Origin: Agelaius tricolor
Lineage: Eukaryota; Chordata; Aves; Passeriformes; Icteridae
NCBI GenBank assembly: GCA_023055355.1
Contig: JALJCS010000002.1
Coordinates: 89,615,001-89,679,000 of the forward strand
Direction of reading: 5' to 3'
DNA: 64,000 nt
This document shows positions 39,311-51,616 of this stretch, piece by piece. Every line of letters begins with the position of its first letter. The first letter of the stretch is position 1. The notes below the pieces were generated by a model. It saw only the letters and a program-made list of their open reading frames with translations. It searched no databases and was not told the origin of the DNA. Both the position numbers and the translations under genes were made by a program.

Positions 39311-41312
39311 AATACAGGGGGCCACTGAGTGCAAACAACTGTTCTATTGTTTTACCAAAACAAGGCTGGAAAAAATAGAGACCAATAATTTTTCTTAAAA
39401 GTCCTGGATGAACCTGAGACACCTCCTGTCGAAAATGCTGATCAGTGGTTTTGTTCTTTTGAGAAACAACTTTCTAAATGCACTTTCACTTCAGCTGTAG
39501 CTGTCAGCTCAATTGTGCATCTGAAAAAGAAATTGTCATCCTGTTTTACCCAGATAACTGTGGGATGAAAGAATCAAAAAATGTGAGCATATAATTTAAT
39601 TTAATTTGCTAATGTCATGTATTTCACCTCTTTAGAAACTCGTTACTCTATTGTTAATAATCAAGTCATAGGTCTCAACACATCAATAAAATTGAATTAG
39701 ATAACAAATATTGTAAAACATGTTAAAAACATTAATGTTGAAGTCCAGGCCTTCACAATTATAAGGACTGACCCCTTAACAAAGGCAGTGCTAGACAGAG
39801 GCAAACCAAACAATTCCAAATAACTAAATTATAATAATTATTGTCCCCTAAAAGTCATGAAATTGCTGCTAAAACCTTGCAGAAATGATGTGAGAGGAAA
39901 CAAATTCAATCCTGATTCCAGTCTTAGCTGTTAGTTTTAGTGCAAATTTAAGGTATTATATTCCTCAGGAAAAAGATATTTTAATAAATGGTAGGAAGGA
40001 GTTGAAAAGCAAGAACAGGATTCCAATAAATAGTAATGAACTGTGGATTTAAATATGCTCTTTTTTCAGGTGCTTATGCAATTTTCAGCCAATAATTGGA
40101 AAAAAACATGCTATTAAAATTTGTGCAATTTCATGTTTATTTAAAAAAGCTAGAACTAAGCATATTTCTCTCCTCCCTTGCAATAAAAATAATTTGGTTC
40201 AGATTCTCTACTGCCTTACATAATGCATTTTTCATATTCCTACCTTTCATACTTGCAAAACAAGTGATGCTGGTGTAGCAATGTTATATATTCCTGATAC
40301 TAATTTCTTCTGTCTATCAAAAATATTTGACAAAGTTAAATACCAAATCAATTTGTATCAGAAATTCAGACCTGCATAGCATAAATGAAAAAAAAAAAAC
40401 CAAACTAATTAAATATCACCTCAGGACAGGATTGAAAATGTATAATCAACTTAGTCATCTACTGCAATAGGTAGTCTTCTGCCTTCCACAGAATTTGTGC
40501 CTTTTTTTACTTCCTGTCTGTGGTGTGTCAGGAGAAATGGAATGAAGAGAAATTGGATGAATTTGAAACAGAAAATCTTTGAAGAGCATCTGTGAAAGTT
40601 TTATTGACAGAAATATTTTGGTCTAGAATAGTTGATCAGAATCAACCTAATATGCAATAAAAATTTTAAAATATAATTTCAATGAGAAGAAAAATTTCCC
40701 AGACAGCAGCTATTATTCTTCTAAATCTCTGTATCTCACCTTCCAAACAATTGATGAAGAGTCTATGTAGAATGAAATCTATCTCTATCAGCACCAAAAC
40801 AGAGGTAAATGGCACCATTAGGCAGAGATTACATCCATCCTGGTAACAAACAACATCACTAGATGAATCTTTACCAAATATTCATTGACTAAAATGATAT
40901 TATGCAATTTATGTATTGCCCTTGCAAAGAGCTCTATAAGTATTTAAATTCTAGACGTTGTCACACAGTCCCAGGCCTTTGAGGGCTATAGTGAATATTG
41001 ATATATGTTATGTTGGGTGTGTGGGTGCTGGTCGAGTCACCAGCTGTCCCCATCTGCCCTGAGCAATGCTGGCACCCCCTTCCCTCTCAGACTGGAACAT
41101 TCAGGCTCAGGAGACCAAAAGTTCACGGCTTTATCACGAACCCCTTCTTGCTCTGAGTCACGTGTCTACCTGGAAAACACTGGCTCTCAGTCTCCATCTG
41201 GGCTTTTCATGAAAAAAACCCTAAAATAATCACTTGCACAGCAGTGTCTCAAATGCCATTATGCATTGTCACAGTCTCCTGCATGTTAAAACAACATTTG
41301 CTAGTCCAGGAG
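39311..41312. other. Intergenic DNA
   Basis: Mostly AT-rich. A more GC-rich stretch at 40990-41230 (containing GGTGCTGGTCGAGTCACCAG and CACGTGTC) precedes the minus-strand LTR and could be an unrecognised repeat. No gene is recognised; the 74-codon frame 41005-41229 has no recognisable family. Confidence 0.45.
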
Positions 41313-41720
41313 TGTTAGAGTTCAGAAACACATAATCACATAAGTGATTATATGCAGGTGCTTTTATTAAGAGCTCTGGGTGTCAGGAGTATTCAACTCA
41401 AATCTGACTCTGACCATACATTCGAGATGATTGTGTTTTAATATTCTATCCTTATATAACTTTCATGCTAATTATTAAACTTGTATTCTTCTATTGTATA
41501 CATAGATTTCAGCTAAGCATAGCCCCCCTTAAATTTCCAACATAGTTTATCATGATTCTTCTTATGATTATATAATAATTATATTTAATTACTAAAGAAT
41601 CATCACATCTAACAATTATATCATTTATCATACTGCTTACGCAGGTGCAGTGATCTGAGAAAACACAAAGCCAAACATTTTCAAAGTCTATCTTTAACAT
41701 TTTCCAGGGCTCCACTATCA
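41313..41720 (-). mobile_element. Solo retroviral LTR (minus strand)
   Basis: Read on the minus strand, this 408-bp segment starts TGATAGTGGAGCCCTGG and ends TCTGAACTCTAACA, giving TG...CA termini. In that direction it has a TATA box (GTTATATAAG, 41460-41451) followed about 85 bp later by AATAAA (41368-41363), the expected promoter-R-polyadenylation order. A 4-bp direct repeat GGAG abuts both ends (41309-41312 and 41721-41724), compatible with a target duplication but short enough to be chance. Near the 3' end TAATCAC and GTGATTA (41333-41350) form a small stem. I recognise the wording as a songbird ERV LTR type from memory, without a family name. No viral genes flank it. Confidence 0.7.
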
Positions 41721-43574
41721 GGAGGAGCCACTCTGACAAAATTGCTGAACAGGGCACTTTGGGCCAACCTTGTCCAATCCAGGGCTACTCCAGTTCCCAT
41801 GGAAAAGTGTGGAGAAGTGCAGGCTGTGACACACTCACTCCTGCATCACAAAGAGACAATTTAAACTCTGAGCATGACTCACATGGACTGGGTGTACACT
41901 GTATTTTCCCTCATGGTACATCCCAAAACAACCCTCTTACCTTTTCTCCTCACCTTTGCAGTTCCCTTATTATAAACTCAGTGTGTGACCACAGGATATT
42001 TTGTATCAGAATCACTCAGAAAGTCTTCCCTACAAAGCTCAAAGACATTCTTTTGAAGAATGAGGTTTCTCTATTAATGCTCTCCCCTTCCCTGCACTTG
42101 CTGGCCATGAGGCCATCTCTTTACTCTTTTTTTAAATGTTATTCCTATACTCTTGCTTCTTTTTACTCATATAATTACCTTGTTGTTGCACTCAGTTTAT
42201 CTTTGTGGCAGCATCCTAGAAGAAATGAGCATGTTTGCATTTGGTACAATTTATCTTATTTGTGTTTGAAGACATTAGAGATATTGTGGGTAGTTCTTGT
42301 CTCTGCCAGTCTCCAAAGGAGCCTCATTTTCCTCCACTCCTCTCTTCTGCTGCAAGGTGAGCTCTCACATCAGTACCAGAATATGGTTTGCTTGAGTGCT
42401 AGCAATACTCCCAGCACCATCCAAGGTCTGTTCCTGCCTGTGGGGACACATTGGTGTTTGACTCGACCTCACCATCATGTGGAGAGAGGGAAAAGAGCCA
42501 ACAATGCACCTGGACACTGCATGGCAAGATGCTTTGCTGACTGCATCTGCCCAGGGTGCTGCCCACAGCCAGTCCATGTCCCTGTACCCAGTGCATGCCC
42601 CTGTTTTCCTGTCAGGAAGACAGAGGTGACCTGATCTCAGCTAAGCACAGGACATAAGCAAACACTGGCAGTGACCACAGGGAGCCTGAGCTGGAGGGCA
42701 GGCTCAGTCTTGGGCACCACAATGGTGAGGGCAGCCTCTGGGTTGTAATTTAGATTTGCCAAAAACCAGATGAGCCCTTAATGGGAATAGTGCCTGGGCC
42801 ACCTGTGATGGATTATCACCTTCCTGGCTCGCTCCTGGAGGCAGAGAGAGCCAGCAGGGATTGTCCCTGTGACAGTGCTTACAGTGAGGATTGGCTCAGG
42901 GGGGTGGTGAGAAGGACAAGGAAAAACATAAATCTGGATTGTGGAGTGTACCATGGTTTGAACAGACAAAATGACACCTTGGGCTCCAAGAACTGGTGTC
43001 TGGTGAAAGGGCCAGCACACCTCCAGCAGTGGTCAGTGTTTGGATGATTTGTGGTGGCCTGAAAAGCAGCAGCTGCCAGATGTAGCTTTATTCCATTTCC
43101 TTCGGTCTGCTGCTTTGGGCTGCAGGGCTTCCATTCACAGGGCTCTTTTTTCTCCTAGCCACAGGGGAGCTTATCAGATAAAAGGACTTGGTGGAGTGAC
43201 AAAGATTGATTAACACTGAGGTGGAATGGGATTTTTATTTCTGCCTTCATAAACACCTGAGTGACAGTCAAATGTGTGTGACTGTGGTCTTATCAATAAC
43301 AGTTGATGTGAGATGGGCTTGAACTAAAACATTTTGTATTTAAACATCTAAATCTTGGGGGACTTGAATCCTAACAATATTAAGTAAAGGGATCAAATGC
43401 TGCAGTATTTCAGCACGAGGGAACAGCTGTAATAAACAAGAAGTATTTCAGAGACAGATGACAAAAGCTGTACAACGAGATTTGGGGGCATTCCAAGAGA
43501 TAATTCCCCTTAAATTAAAGTCAATATGTGAAATTTTGACTAAGAAAATTAAGGAGGTAGAAGGCATATTTCAG
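41721..43574. other. Intergenic DNA with a 291-codon open frame
   Basis: The longest frame in the window runs on the plus strand from 41759 to 42634, directly beside the LTR. The translation (MGQPCPIQGYSSSHGK...) is rich in S, L, H and C and has a cysteine/proline-rich end. I see no domain, signal peptide or known family. Composition shifts along it from AT-rich to GC-rich, and minus-strand frames overlap its GC-rich end (42365-42596). Chance is the likeliest explanation. The remaining part (42640-43570) is moderately GC-rich and holds nothing I recognise. Confidence 0.3.
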
Positions 43575-44508
43575 ATCCTCGGGCCAGTTCTCTTCAGCAT
43601 CTACATTAACATTGGACCTGTGTCTCAAAGGAATACTGAGTAAGTTTGCTGACAACACTAAATTTGGAGGAGCTGTTGAGTCCCTTGAGGGCACGTAGGC
43701 CCTGCAGAGAGACCTTGACAAATCAGAGAAATGGGGAATCACCAAGAGTATGGAGATTAACAAGGGCAAGTGCTGGATCCTGCATGTGGGATGGGGAGCA
43801 CTGGATGTACAGACAGAGTGGGGAATGAGGCTGGAAAGCAGCTGGGAGACAGGACCTGGGGGTCTCTGTCTGATGACAAATTGAACCTGAGCCAGCAGGG
43901 CCTTGGCAGCCAAGAGGGCCAACCCTGTCCTTGGGGCATCAGCACAACAACATCAGCCTGGCAAGGGAGGGGATTGTCCTGCTCTGCTCTGCACTGGGGC
44001 AGCCTCGAGTGCTGGGAGCAGTTTTGGGTGCCACGACATAAAGACCTTAAGCCATTAGAGAGTGTCTAAAGGAACACCACAAAGATGGTGAAGGGTCTGG
44101 AGGAGAAGCCATATGAGATGTGGCTGAAATAATTTTCTGTGGCTGAAATCATCATCTGTTCAGCCTGGAGAAGAAGAGACTGAGAAGAGACTTCATTGTG
44201 GTCTGCAACATCCGCATGAGGGGAAGCAGAGGGGCAGACACTGATCTGTTCACTCTAGTGACAAGTGTCTTGAGAAAACAGCATGGAGTCAGGGGAAGAG
44301 TTAGAAATCAGGGAAACTTTTCCCCAGAGGGTGGTTGGGCCCTGGAAGAGGCTCCTCAGGGAAGTGATCACAGCATCAAGCCTGAAAGAACTCAAGAAGT
44401 GCTTGGACACATGGTGGGATTCTTAGGGTGTCCTACGCAGGAGCAGGAGTTGGGCTCAATGACCCTAATGGATCCCTTTCAACTCAGCACATCCTATTCC
44501 ATGATCTG
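43575..44508 (+). mobile_element. CR1 LINE, ORF2 C-terminal half and 3' end (plus strand)
   Basis: GGGCCAGTTCTCTTCAGCAT and TTTGCTGACAACACTAAATT correspond to the CR1 reverse-transcriptase segment G-P-V-L-F and F-A-D-x-T-K. Downstream come ACCTGGGGGTCTCTGTCTGA, GTTCAGCCTGGAGAAGAAGA, GGTTGGGCCCTGGAAGAGGC and TTTCAACTCAGCACATCC, in family order. At the active-site box (43645-43656) the codons read F-A-D-N, so the second catalytic aspartate is replaced. The tail is degenerate (CCTATTCCATGATCTGATTG) and frames are broken. This ~930-bp fossil is 5'-truncated just upstream of the catalytic box. Confidence 0.9.
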
Positions 44509-44674
44509 ATTGTTCTTTCTTTCATGCATCACTTTGTAATGGAGGATTAAAAGGGATGTGATGAAATTACTACTGCTTCTAAAATCTGAATAAGAAAATA
44601 CCTCCCTGGGGTTTTGGGGAGATCTCTTCTTTATACAATCAAGGCTAAATTTTTTTTTAATGCAGCAGATTATC

Positions 44675-44694
44675 TATTATTATTATTATTATTA
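44675..44694. repeat. (TAT)n microsatellite
   Basis: About 6.7 uninterrupted TAT units lie just after the CR1 at 43575-44508. Confidence 0.9.
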
Positions 44695-45278
44695 CAGAAT
44701 AACAAGCTGAGGCCTCACTGGGGATCCAAAGCCTGATTTTTAATCAAAGACTTGGTTAACAAGCAGCCTGCAGGTTTTGCAATTCGGGCTAAGTAGGACC
44801 CTGAGAGGGTAAGTAACAGTGCCTGTTTTCATTACCATGTGCCATGTGTGGATGAAGGGAGCCACAGGAGACCATTTAGAGGAGTGACTGGTGTTTAATC
44901 CATTTTCTGAAGACCTTGGTAAGGCTTTCATCCAATATGGCATGTCAAGGATGAAATTCCTTGGTGGAATTTCTCCTGCTTCTGCCAGCAGAGCCTTTTG
45001 TTCATGCTTCTGCCTGTTGCTCACAGGCCTAATTGGGAAGCAAGGGCCTATTTATGATAAAACTCATGTCTCAGATAGGGCTAAGGGAAAATTTCAAAGT
45101 TCAAAAGCAGCTGATTGGAGTCAGTTCACATCTCCTCTGTGCTGGATGACAAGAGAAGGATGAAATTTGCATGCACTCATGTGGGTGCTTGCACCAAATA
45201 AAAAAATACTATCCATCCTGGGTTCTTCTCAATTTGGAGCCAGAAGCTTGTATTGACACCTCTCTTCTATGCTATAGG

Positions 45279-45300
45279 TAAATAAATAAATAAATAAATA
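45279..45300. repeat. (TAAA)n microsatellite
   Basis: Five and a half TAAA units. About 50 bp further on (45353-45397) an A-run is followed by a long T/C-rich tract. Confidence 0.9.
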
Positions 45301-45651
45301 TAATTTTTTGGCCTTCCAGTTCTGTGTTGAGTCAATAAACTCTTCTGAATGACAAAAAAAAAAGGCTTCTTTTTTTTTTCTTTTTTTTTTTCTTTTACCA
45401 TATCTTCCAGAGCTAATCTTACAGACATAATCTCTGATGACCATGTAGAAAGAGAAAAAGGCATTCAGTATTTTTCACTCTCACATTTCTCAGTTATTTT
45501 CCAATGGACACTTAACCAGCTCCTCCAGCAGGATTCATTTCTGACCACGAAGTTGCTCAGTCCCCTGACAGATGTGACTCTGCAATCCCCCTGTGTCATT
45601 TCAGGATGCTGCAGCACCACAGCCTAGATTGGCTCTTAACAGAAACTGTGT

Positions 45652-45683
45652 TGATGATATTAGGAACTGATGATATTAGGAGC
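45652..45683. repeat. 16-bp tandem duplication
   Basis: TGATGATATTAGGAAC (45652-45667) is followed directly by TGATGATATTAGGAGC (45668-45683), with one mismatch. It is a local slippage or microhomology duplication. Confidence 0.85.
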
Positions 45684-48600
45684 ACCAATATGAGAGGTTA
45701 GAAGTGTTTAAAGGCAAAATTTGGCATAAATTTTAGAAAGAATGAAGGAGTTATAATGTCTTTAAGCAGTTAATAGAAATTTAATTTTCTGGTCATCCTC
45801 CAGAAAGTGGATGTCTGATGTTGAATACTTTGGCCTAAAGTGAGATAAACCAAAGTATTTAATCTAAATGATCCCTTGCTCCATTCTTACTATTCTTTTT
45901 CTGCCATTATTATCCATGAAATTTGCTTGCCCAAAACTATACTGGAGGACAAGATTCAGGTATTGTAGGTAAGGCTAGAGGAATTATTCATGCAATTTAG
46001 CAAATCTGATTGATGGCAAAATTTTCCATCAAATAACTTATTTGCAAATTGGTGGCTTCCTATTCACAGCTGAAATCCATCTGTGTGCAAAAGACCTCAG
46101 AGAAGCTTTATGTGTCACTTCCATCTCAGTTAAAAAAGCATTTTGAGGACTCTTGTGGGACTAGCAAGATGAATAGGCCATGTTCTGACCTGCTGAGCAG
46201 GAGTGAGTTTCATCCTTTCTGACTGGCTAAAATGATCCCAACCTTAAATAAAGCACATATTGACATTGTAAGACACTATTAAGGTCCTCAGTGTACCATG
46301 GTGATGAACCATGACCAAAGTACTCCCAGGGTTGTAATAATTCATTACTGAAATAGCTTCCTTCTAATGACGAAGGCTGACTGTGTCAGAGAGCTTGGAC
46401 TTCTAACCCCAAGGTTTGTTATATAGCATTAAGTAAATCTCACTTTCTGTTCATTTACCTACTGTATCAAAGGTCATGAATCATAGCTGACAGCAAGATT
46501 TGGATAGGTATCTTTTAACAATCTCCCTGATTATGGGATGAAGCTGCTGTTAGGCAAGCCTGGTCTTGTGCTCCCAAAGGGGTGTCAGGTACACATGGAT
46601 GGTACTGAGAAATTCCTTCCCATTCACAACCGAGCCAATTGTCCTCTAAATGTTTTCCTTGCATTTTTAATTCTTATTTCCTTTTTTTATTTTCCTTTTT
46701 ATTTTGGACATAGACAAATTGTTGCTCTTTCATGTGAATGCCAGCTACCAGGAAACACAGTCAGTTCTTCCTCAATGTGTTTAAATCCATTGATCTTGAA
46801 CTTTCTCAAGCTCTGCCAAGAAGTGGCATGATAAGAGATAGAGGGTTCACCCTCCCTCAGGCACCACCACTGGGTATTTCCTTGGAGCTTAGGGAGGTTG
46901 GAATTAGTTCCATTTAACAAAGTAGAAAGTGGAAGGTGGATGTCTCCCACCCCAGGTCAGTGCTCGAACTCCTGCATTACAAGAGAAAAGCACTTCACGG
47001 AGCACTCAAGCTGCTCTTCTAAATCAAAAGTGACAGCTAGCACCTTATGAATATCTCAGATTTTTCAGTGTATATTTCATACACTCCAGAAATACCCTAG
47101 TTTAGAAACACTCTGAGCTTTTACAGGACACTGGTCTTGAAAGAATCAAGATTCATAACTTTTGGTTCTGGTCACATAAACTTCTTCTGTCTGCATACAA
47201 CCCCTCTGACATCCTTAAAGTCATTGGCAGAAGTGAACTGCACGTAAAGCATCGTGTATACAGCAAATGTGAACCTTCCTGACTAAACTACCACCATTTG
47301 CCTTTGAAATAAACAGGAAAATAACTATTAAAGGTCTTAAATGTTTATTTGCATTTTTCAAAATGTAATAATCTTCATGCAGTGAAACAGATGGACCATG
47401 GAAATTCATGCATGAAAATAAATAACCCTTTCTCCACCAGTATCTAGCAATCACAAGGCCCAGTGATCACTGAATTTCTCCTATTTTCTTGAAATAGCCC
47501 TTAAATTAGAGATGACCCAAGGGTTTGGGTTTTTTATGTACTTCATTTCACTTTGCATAAGATTAATTTTAATTAATAAGTAAAGAGAAATACGATTTAG
47601 AGAAGACTTTTGAAAATATTTGTAACAAAACATTTTAAGGTGTGACACTATGATAAAACAATGAACTGGATTAAAGAGTGGGAAAAACAGGATAAAAGAG
47701 AAATTCTTTAATATCGCAAGGACTTAAAAATTAACTTACCTGGTTTTTGCTTAGTTTATTTATTTATTTAGTAATAACCAGCACAGGTGGCAAGTTAGAG
47801 AAAGGTGAAAGTGATAGGAAGGTAAAAGAAGCATAGGGAAGTACATGACAATAAGAGTTATTTTGCCAAAACAATTTCTGATTTTCTTCAAAACTGCAAT
47901 GTCCAATGTAGATCAGATCACTCTAGAAAAAATGTCTGAAGAACTGGACCATCAAACAGTTTCTACTCTTCTTTCCAATAAACTGCTAGTTAGAACATGC
48001 CATAAAGAGATTAAATAATTTAATTATTCTATTTCCTTCATAGAAAGTTCAATTATGTGAATACTCTAACCCTCTGACAAAATGTGAACTGTTGGAAGCT
48101 CTGTTGGTGAACCTCTCCCAGAAGTTTTGGGTAGCTAATACTTTATTGATTTGACTCCTCAAAATATGTGGGCACTGGAGTACTTAATTTGAGATTCCAT
48201 GAGAGTATTGTCAACTACAGTAACCTACTCAATCCAGGCTTTCATTTTGGAAAGAAACAATGAAACATTTATATGCTTGTTTAAATGCTAATCTGTTTTT
48301 GTTTAGCAGCCAGACCAAAATATTAATTATTCCTACAACCTTACTCAAGGACAAAGATCCTGTTGATGAGCTTCAGAGGGATTTCATCTGACATAAATGG
48401 GTTATTAAATGGCAAATGAAGTTCTGTGCAGAAAAAAAATAATTAAAATAATAAAGCATAAGGACCTCTTAAATCACTTTTCAAACCAGCATTCAAGAGT
48501 AGCAGCAGTGGATGAAGAAACAAGCAAAGTCTTTTCTAAAAATCTCTCCTCAATGTTCAGCTGCAGTGAAAATCTTTATATTGGAATGCACAAAGAATAA

Positions 48601-49639
48601 GGTTGTAGTATTTCAGATCATGTTTTAGTCCCTGTCTGTGCTCTGCATAATGGTCTGTCCTGTGTGATCTCATCTGAGGAACATTGGTGGAACATTTCTC
48701 CAGAAGGACAATTCAAACCAAGAAGGAATTAAAGGAATCAGCAGGATTAATAGAGGACATAGAAAGTCCCCTCTGTGAAAAAGAAGAAAAATCTTATAAG
48801 ACCATGAAGGAAACAAATAAGAATCAACTCCTTAAAAGGAAAAAAAATAGAATTAATATTGATTAGGAACATAATTTTTCTGTTTTCCCTGACTGATGTT
48901 ACAAGTAAAGGGTATTACTTCAGCCTACAATTCTCCTTTAGATCTTTTGACAGACCTAGCAAAAATAAAGTGATTTAGTGATTTATATGATCAGTCATCC
49001 TTTTTTCATGTAACAGTTAATTAAATTTGTGAATTTTTTCCACACAAAATCTGTTTAGGATACCAAATTTAACAATATTCTCAAAGAAATGTGGCTGCTC
49101 AGACTACACATGTATCAACACCTACAATATCTTAGTTTTTGAAGAGAGAGTATGTGTGATAATGACTGTTTGAAAGAATGCATTTATTCATAATTGTCTA
49201 CTGCAAGTTTTCAAAATGTAAATCTTTTCAAAATATAAACCTTAAAGCAGGATGTAAGGTTGCAACAAAACACTCCTAGATCTCTTTTTCCTGGTCTTGC
49301 TCACAATAGATTTTTCTCTCATATTTGTTTCTGACTTTTACTGCTCTGAGAATATAATCTAATTACACATCTTGCAGAATATCCCAGTTATATTTTGTGA
49401 AAGTAATTACCTGCATTCTCAAATTTTCTGCATTCAGTCTTTAAGAAAACCAGCTATGGCTCATTATCAATCTTTTCTTCCCTCATCTTCTCTGGAAATC
49501 AGAGGGAGCTTTGCTTTCCCTGATACACATCTGCTGGTCATATTGCTAATGAGCAGAAGATAGCCACTGTCTATTAAGTGAATAGGTAATTTCCATCAAG
49601 ACCTTGGTATATAAAATATTCATTAGAGCGTGAATAAAT

Positions 49640-49665
49640 TGCACATTTAACCATGCACATTTAAC
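49640..49665. repeat. Short direct duplication
   Basis: TGCACATTTAAC occurs at 49640-49651 and again at 49654-49665, separated by CA. No function is assigned. Confidence 0.8.
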
Positions 49666-49796
49666 AGCAAAACAGTGAACAGACCTGAAATATAAATAAT
49701 GCTATGGAACCTGAACACTTGGAGACATTTAATAGTCAGTGAACTGTCTTTTACTCCTATCATCAGAGATTTAAGAATATTATAGCACCACCTTGC

Positions 49797-49834
49797 TTTA
49801 CCTCTACCATAAAATTAATTGCGGTAGAGGTAAA
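49797..49834. repeat. Perfect inverted repeat, 12-bp arms, 14-nt loop
   Basis: TTTACCTCTACC (49797-49808) pairs exactly with GGTAGAGGTAAA (49823-49834). The arms are relatively GC-rich for the region and the 14-nt loop is AT-rich. It is too short for a microRNA precursor and there is no neighbouring transposase. It could be a bidirectional protein-binding site or chance. Confidence 0.85.
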
Positions 49835-50255
49835 TCAATTATCTTTCAACAGACCCCATTTAATTGCTTATTATACTGATCTGACTTTCCAGCTTTTTTA
49901 GCAACTTGTATGCCATCAACAAAAGTGCTTAGAATAAATTAGCACTGCATCTTTTTTCCATATCCTTCATATAATCACAAAATTAAAACTAAATAGATGG
50001 CCCAATGCATTTTGCCACGAGCAGTAGATACATCTCAAAAATACACTAGAACAATATACACACATAGGCTCTTTCTTTTAGAAACAACACATGGTCTGTA
50101 ATATTCTGACACTATTGAATCATTAGGATACTACTCCATAAAGACCACTGTTCTGAACTAAATAATGTTGAGGAACTTGGTAGAATTTTGTGGATTAAAT
50201 GGTTTATAGAAATGGACATCCTTAGAAATTGGAAACAGTCACAGTGGAAAATGAA

Positions 50256-50325
50256 AGAATAGAATAGAATAGAATAGAATAGAATAGAATAGAATAGAAT
50301 AGAATAGAATAGAATAGAATAGAAT
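50256..50325. repeat. (AGAAT)14 microsatellite at a CR1 3' end
   Basis: Fourteen uninterrupted AGAAT units lead directly into the antisense CR1 sequence AGTTGGAAGGGCTTTCAAC. CR1 copies end in short ATTCT-like repeats, so this array most likely grew from the tail of the neighbouring copy. The perfect repetition suggests it is currently unstable and polymorphic. Confidence 0.95.
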
Positions 50326-50603
50326 AGTTGGAAGGGCTTTCAACAACCATCTTTCTGATGAGTTCAGCTGCCTAACCTATTCAGGTCTGATCAAAAGATA
50401 AAGCAGGTTGATAAGGGAATTGTCCAAATGCCTCTAAACACTGACAGGCCTTGGGCATTGACCGCATCTCTAGGAAACTTGCTTCAGTGTTTTCACCTTC
50501 TCTGTGAATAAAAGCTTCCTAAAGTCAAGACTGACTCTGCCCTGATGCAGCTTTGAGCTGTTCCCATGCATCCTGCCCTGGGATACCAGGGGGAAAAGCA
50601 GCT
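50326..50603 (-). mobile_element. CR1 LINE, 3' end fragment (minus strand)
   Basis: Antisense CR1 wording in order: GTTGGAAGGGCTTTCAACAA, TGTCCAAATGCCTCTAAACA followed by CTGACAGG, TCTCTAGGAAACTTGCTTCA, and GCAGCTTTGAGCTGTTCCCA. This arrangement ('CCAAACGCCTCTTAAACACTGACAGG') marks a CR1 subfamily different from the copies at 291, 38991 and 61022. The 3' tail is the AGAAT array on its left. It is 5'-truncated near 50603. Confidence 0.85.
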
Positions 50604-51616
50604 GCTCTGCCAGCTATATAGAATAATAAATTCACCAAAATGTATTATTACACAAATAATTGTTCATGTTGAGTAGACTCACAGACCCCACTGCCCCTTC
50701 CTCACCCCCCAGAAAATGAATATTGTGCATAAAATTGTTCTGGATAAACATTTTGTGACCCAAAACCTGGGAAAATTTTTTTTTTTTCAGAAGACATAAA
50801 ATTTTTGTTTAATCCCAGTGTAAAAGACTAGATGCTGTTTTAGCTTTCTACAACTTTTGGATATTTAAAAATGAAGTTAAAATCACTTCAAACTACTTTA
50901 TTCAAAAGCAGGTAAAAATGCCAAATTCCTTTTTTTAGATTTCTTTTTTGAGATTTTTTTTTATTTGTCTAAAAGAATTAATTGAAACTACTGTGACTCT
51001 TAAAGCTGCCTAATGACTTTCCATAATTACCTATTTCCCTTCTCAGGATTACATAAGTAGGATTAGTCTTTGACCTCCATATTTACACAGAACATGTCTC
51101 TGGTTTTAAACTCTGGTTTTAAAGTACTTGAGCCCAAAACTAGAGAGTCTATTTTAATCCAAACTACCTCCTCATTAGGAAATGCAGTACAGGCATTTTG
51201 TCTAAAAGCACCTCTATTTAAATGCATCATTCTAATGCTTGTGATTCACTTCTGCACTCAGTAAATTGTCATATCAACATGAAATTGCATGACAGGATGC
51301 TGCCAAATGCATTATTTAAGGGAGTAACAGAGCTGGCTTTACTGGGTTTGCATGGCCAGGTTTTGAGTGACTAAAAGGTGCCTGGTAGCTGAAAACAAAC
51401 AGATTTTTTTAAAAGTAGGGAATTGCAACAATTTTTGGACATTAGGCTAAATTTTCACTCTTTTGACAGCAGTACCCTTTGGTTAGCAATGCTGCTGCAG
51501 CTTTTGGAGCATGGTCAAAAATAAATGAGGGCACCCCAGCCCTGGCCCTCTCCATGCTCTTCAGCTCCTTTCTGAAGGCGGCTGGGAGACGAGAACTGCT
51601 CGAGCTGACTGTGTCA
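50604..51616. other. Intergenic DNA
   Basis: AT-rich spacer with poly-T tracts. No gene or repeat family is recognised. Confidence 0.5.

Larger units (their letters stand above)
44509..50255. other. Intergenic stretch with simple repeats
   Basis: No gene is recognised. The longest frame is plus 44198-44509, which belongs to the CR1, and the others are under 100 codons. It holds several simple repeats and one 12-bp-arm inverted repeat, listed separately. Confidence 0.5.

Noticed and set aside
43521..43922. 133-codon minus-strand frame
   Set aside because: Mostly antisense to the CR1 copy at 43575-44508, with no recognisable product.
49797..49834. A microRNA precursor
   Set aside because: The stem is only 12 bp, far below the roughly 30-bp stem needed, and the same holds for the other hairpins.
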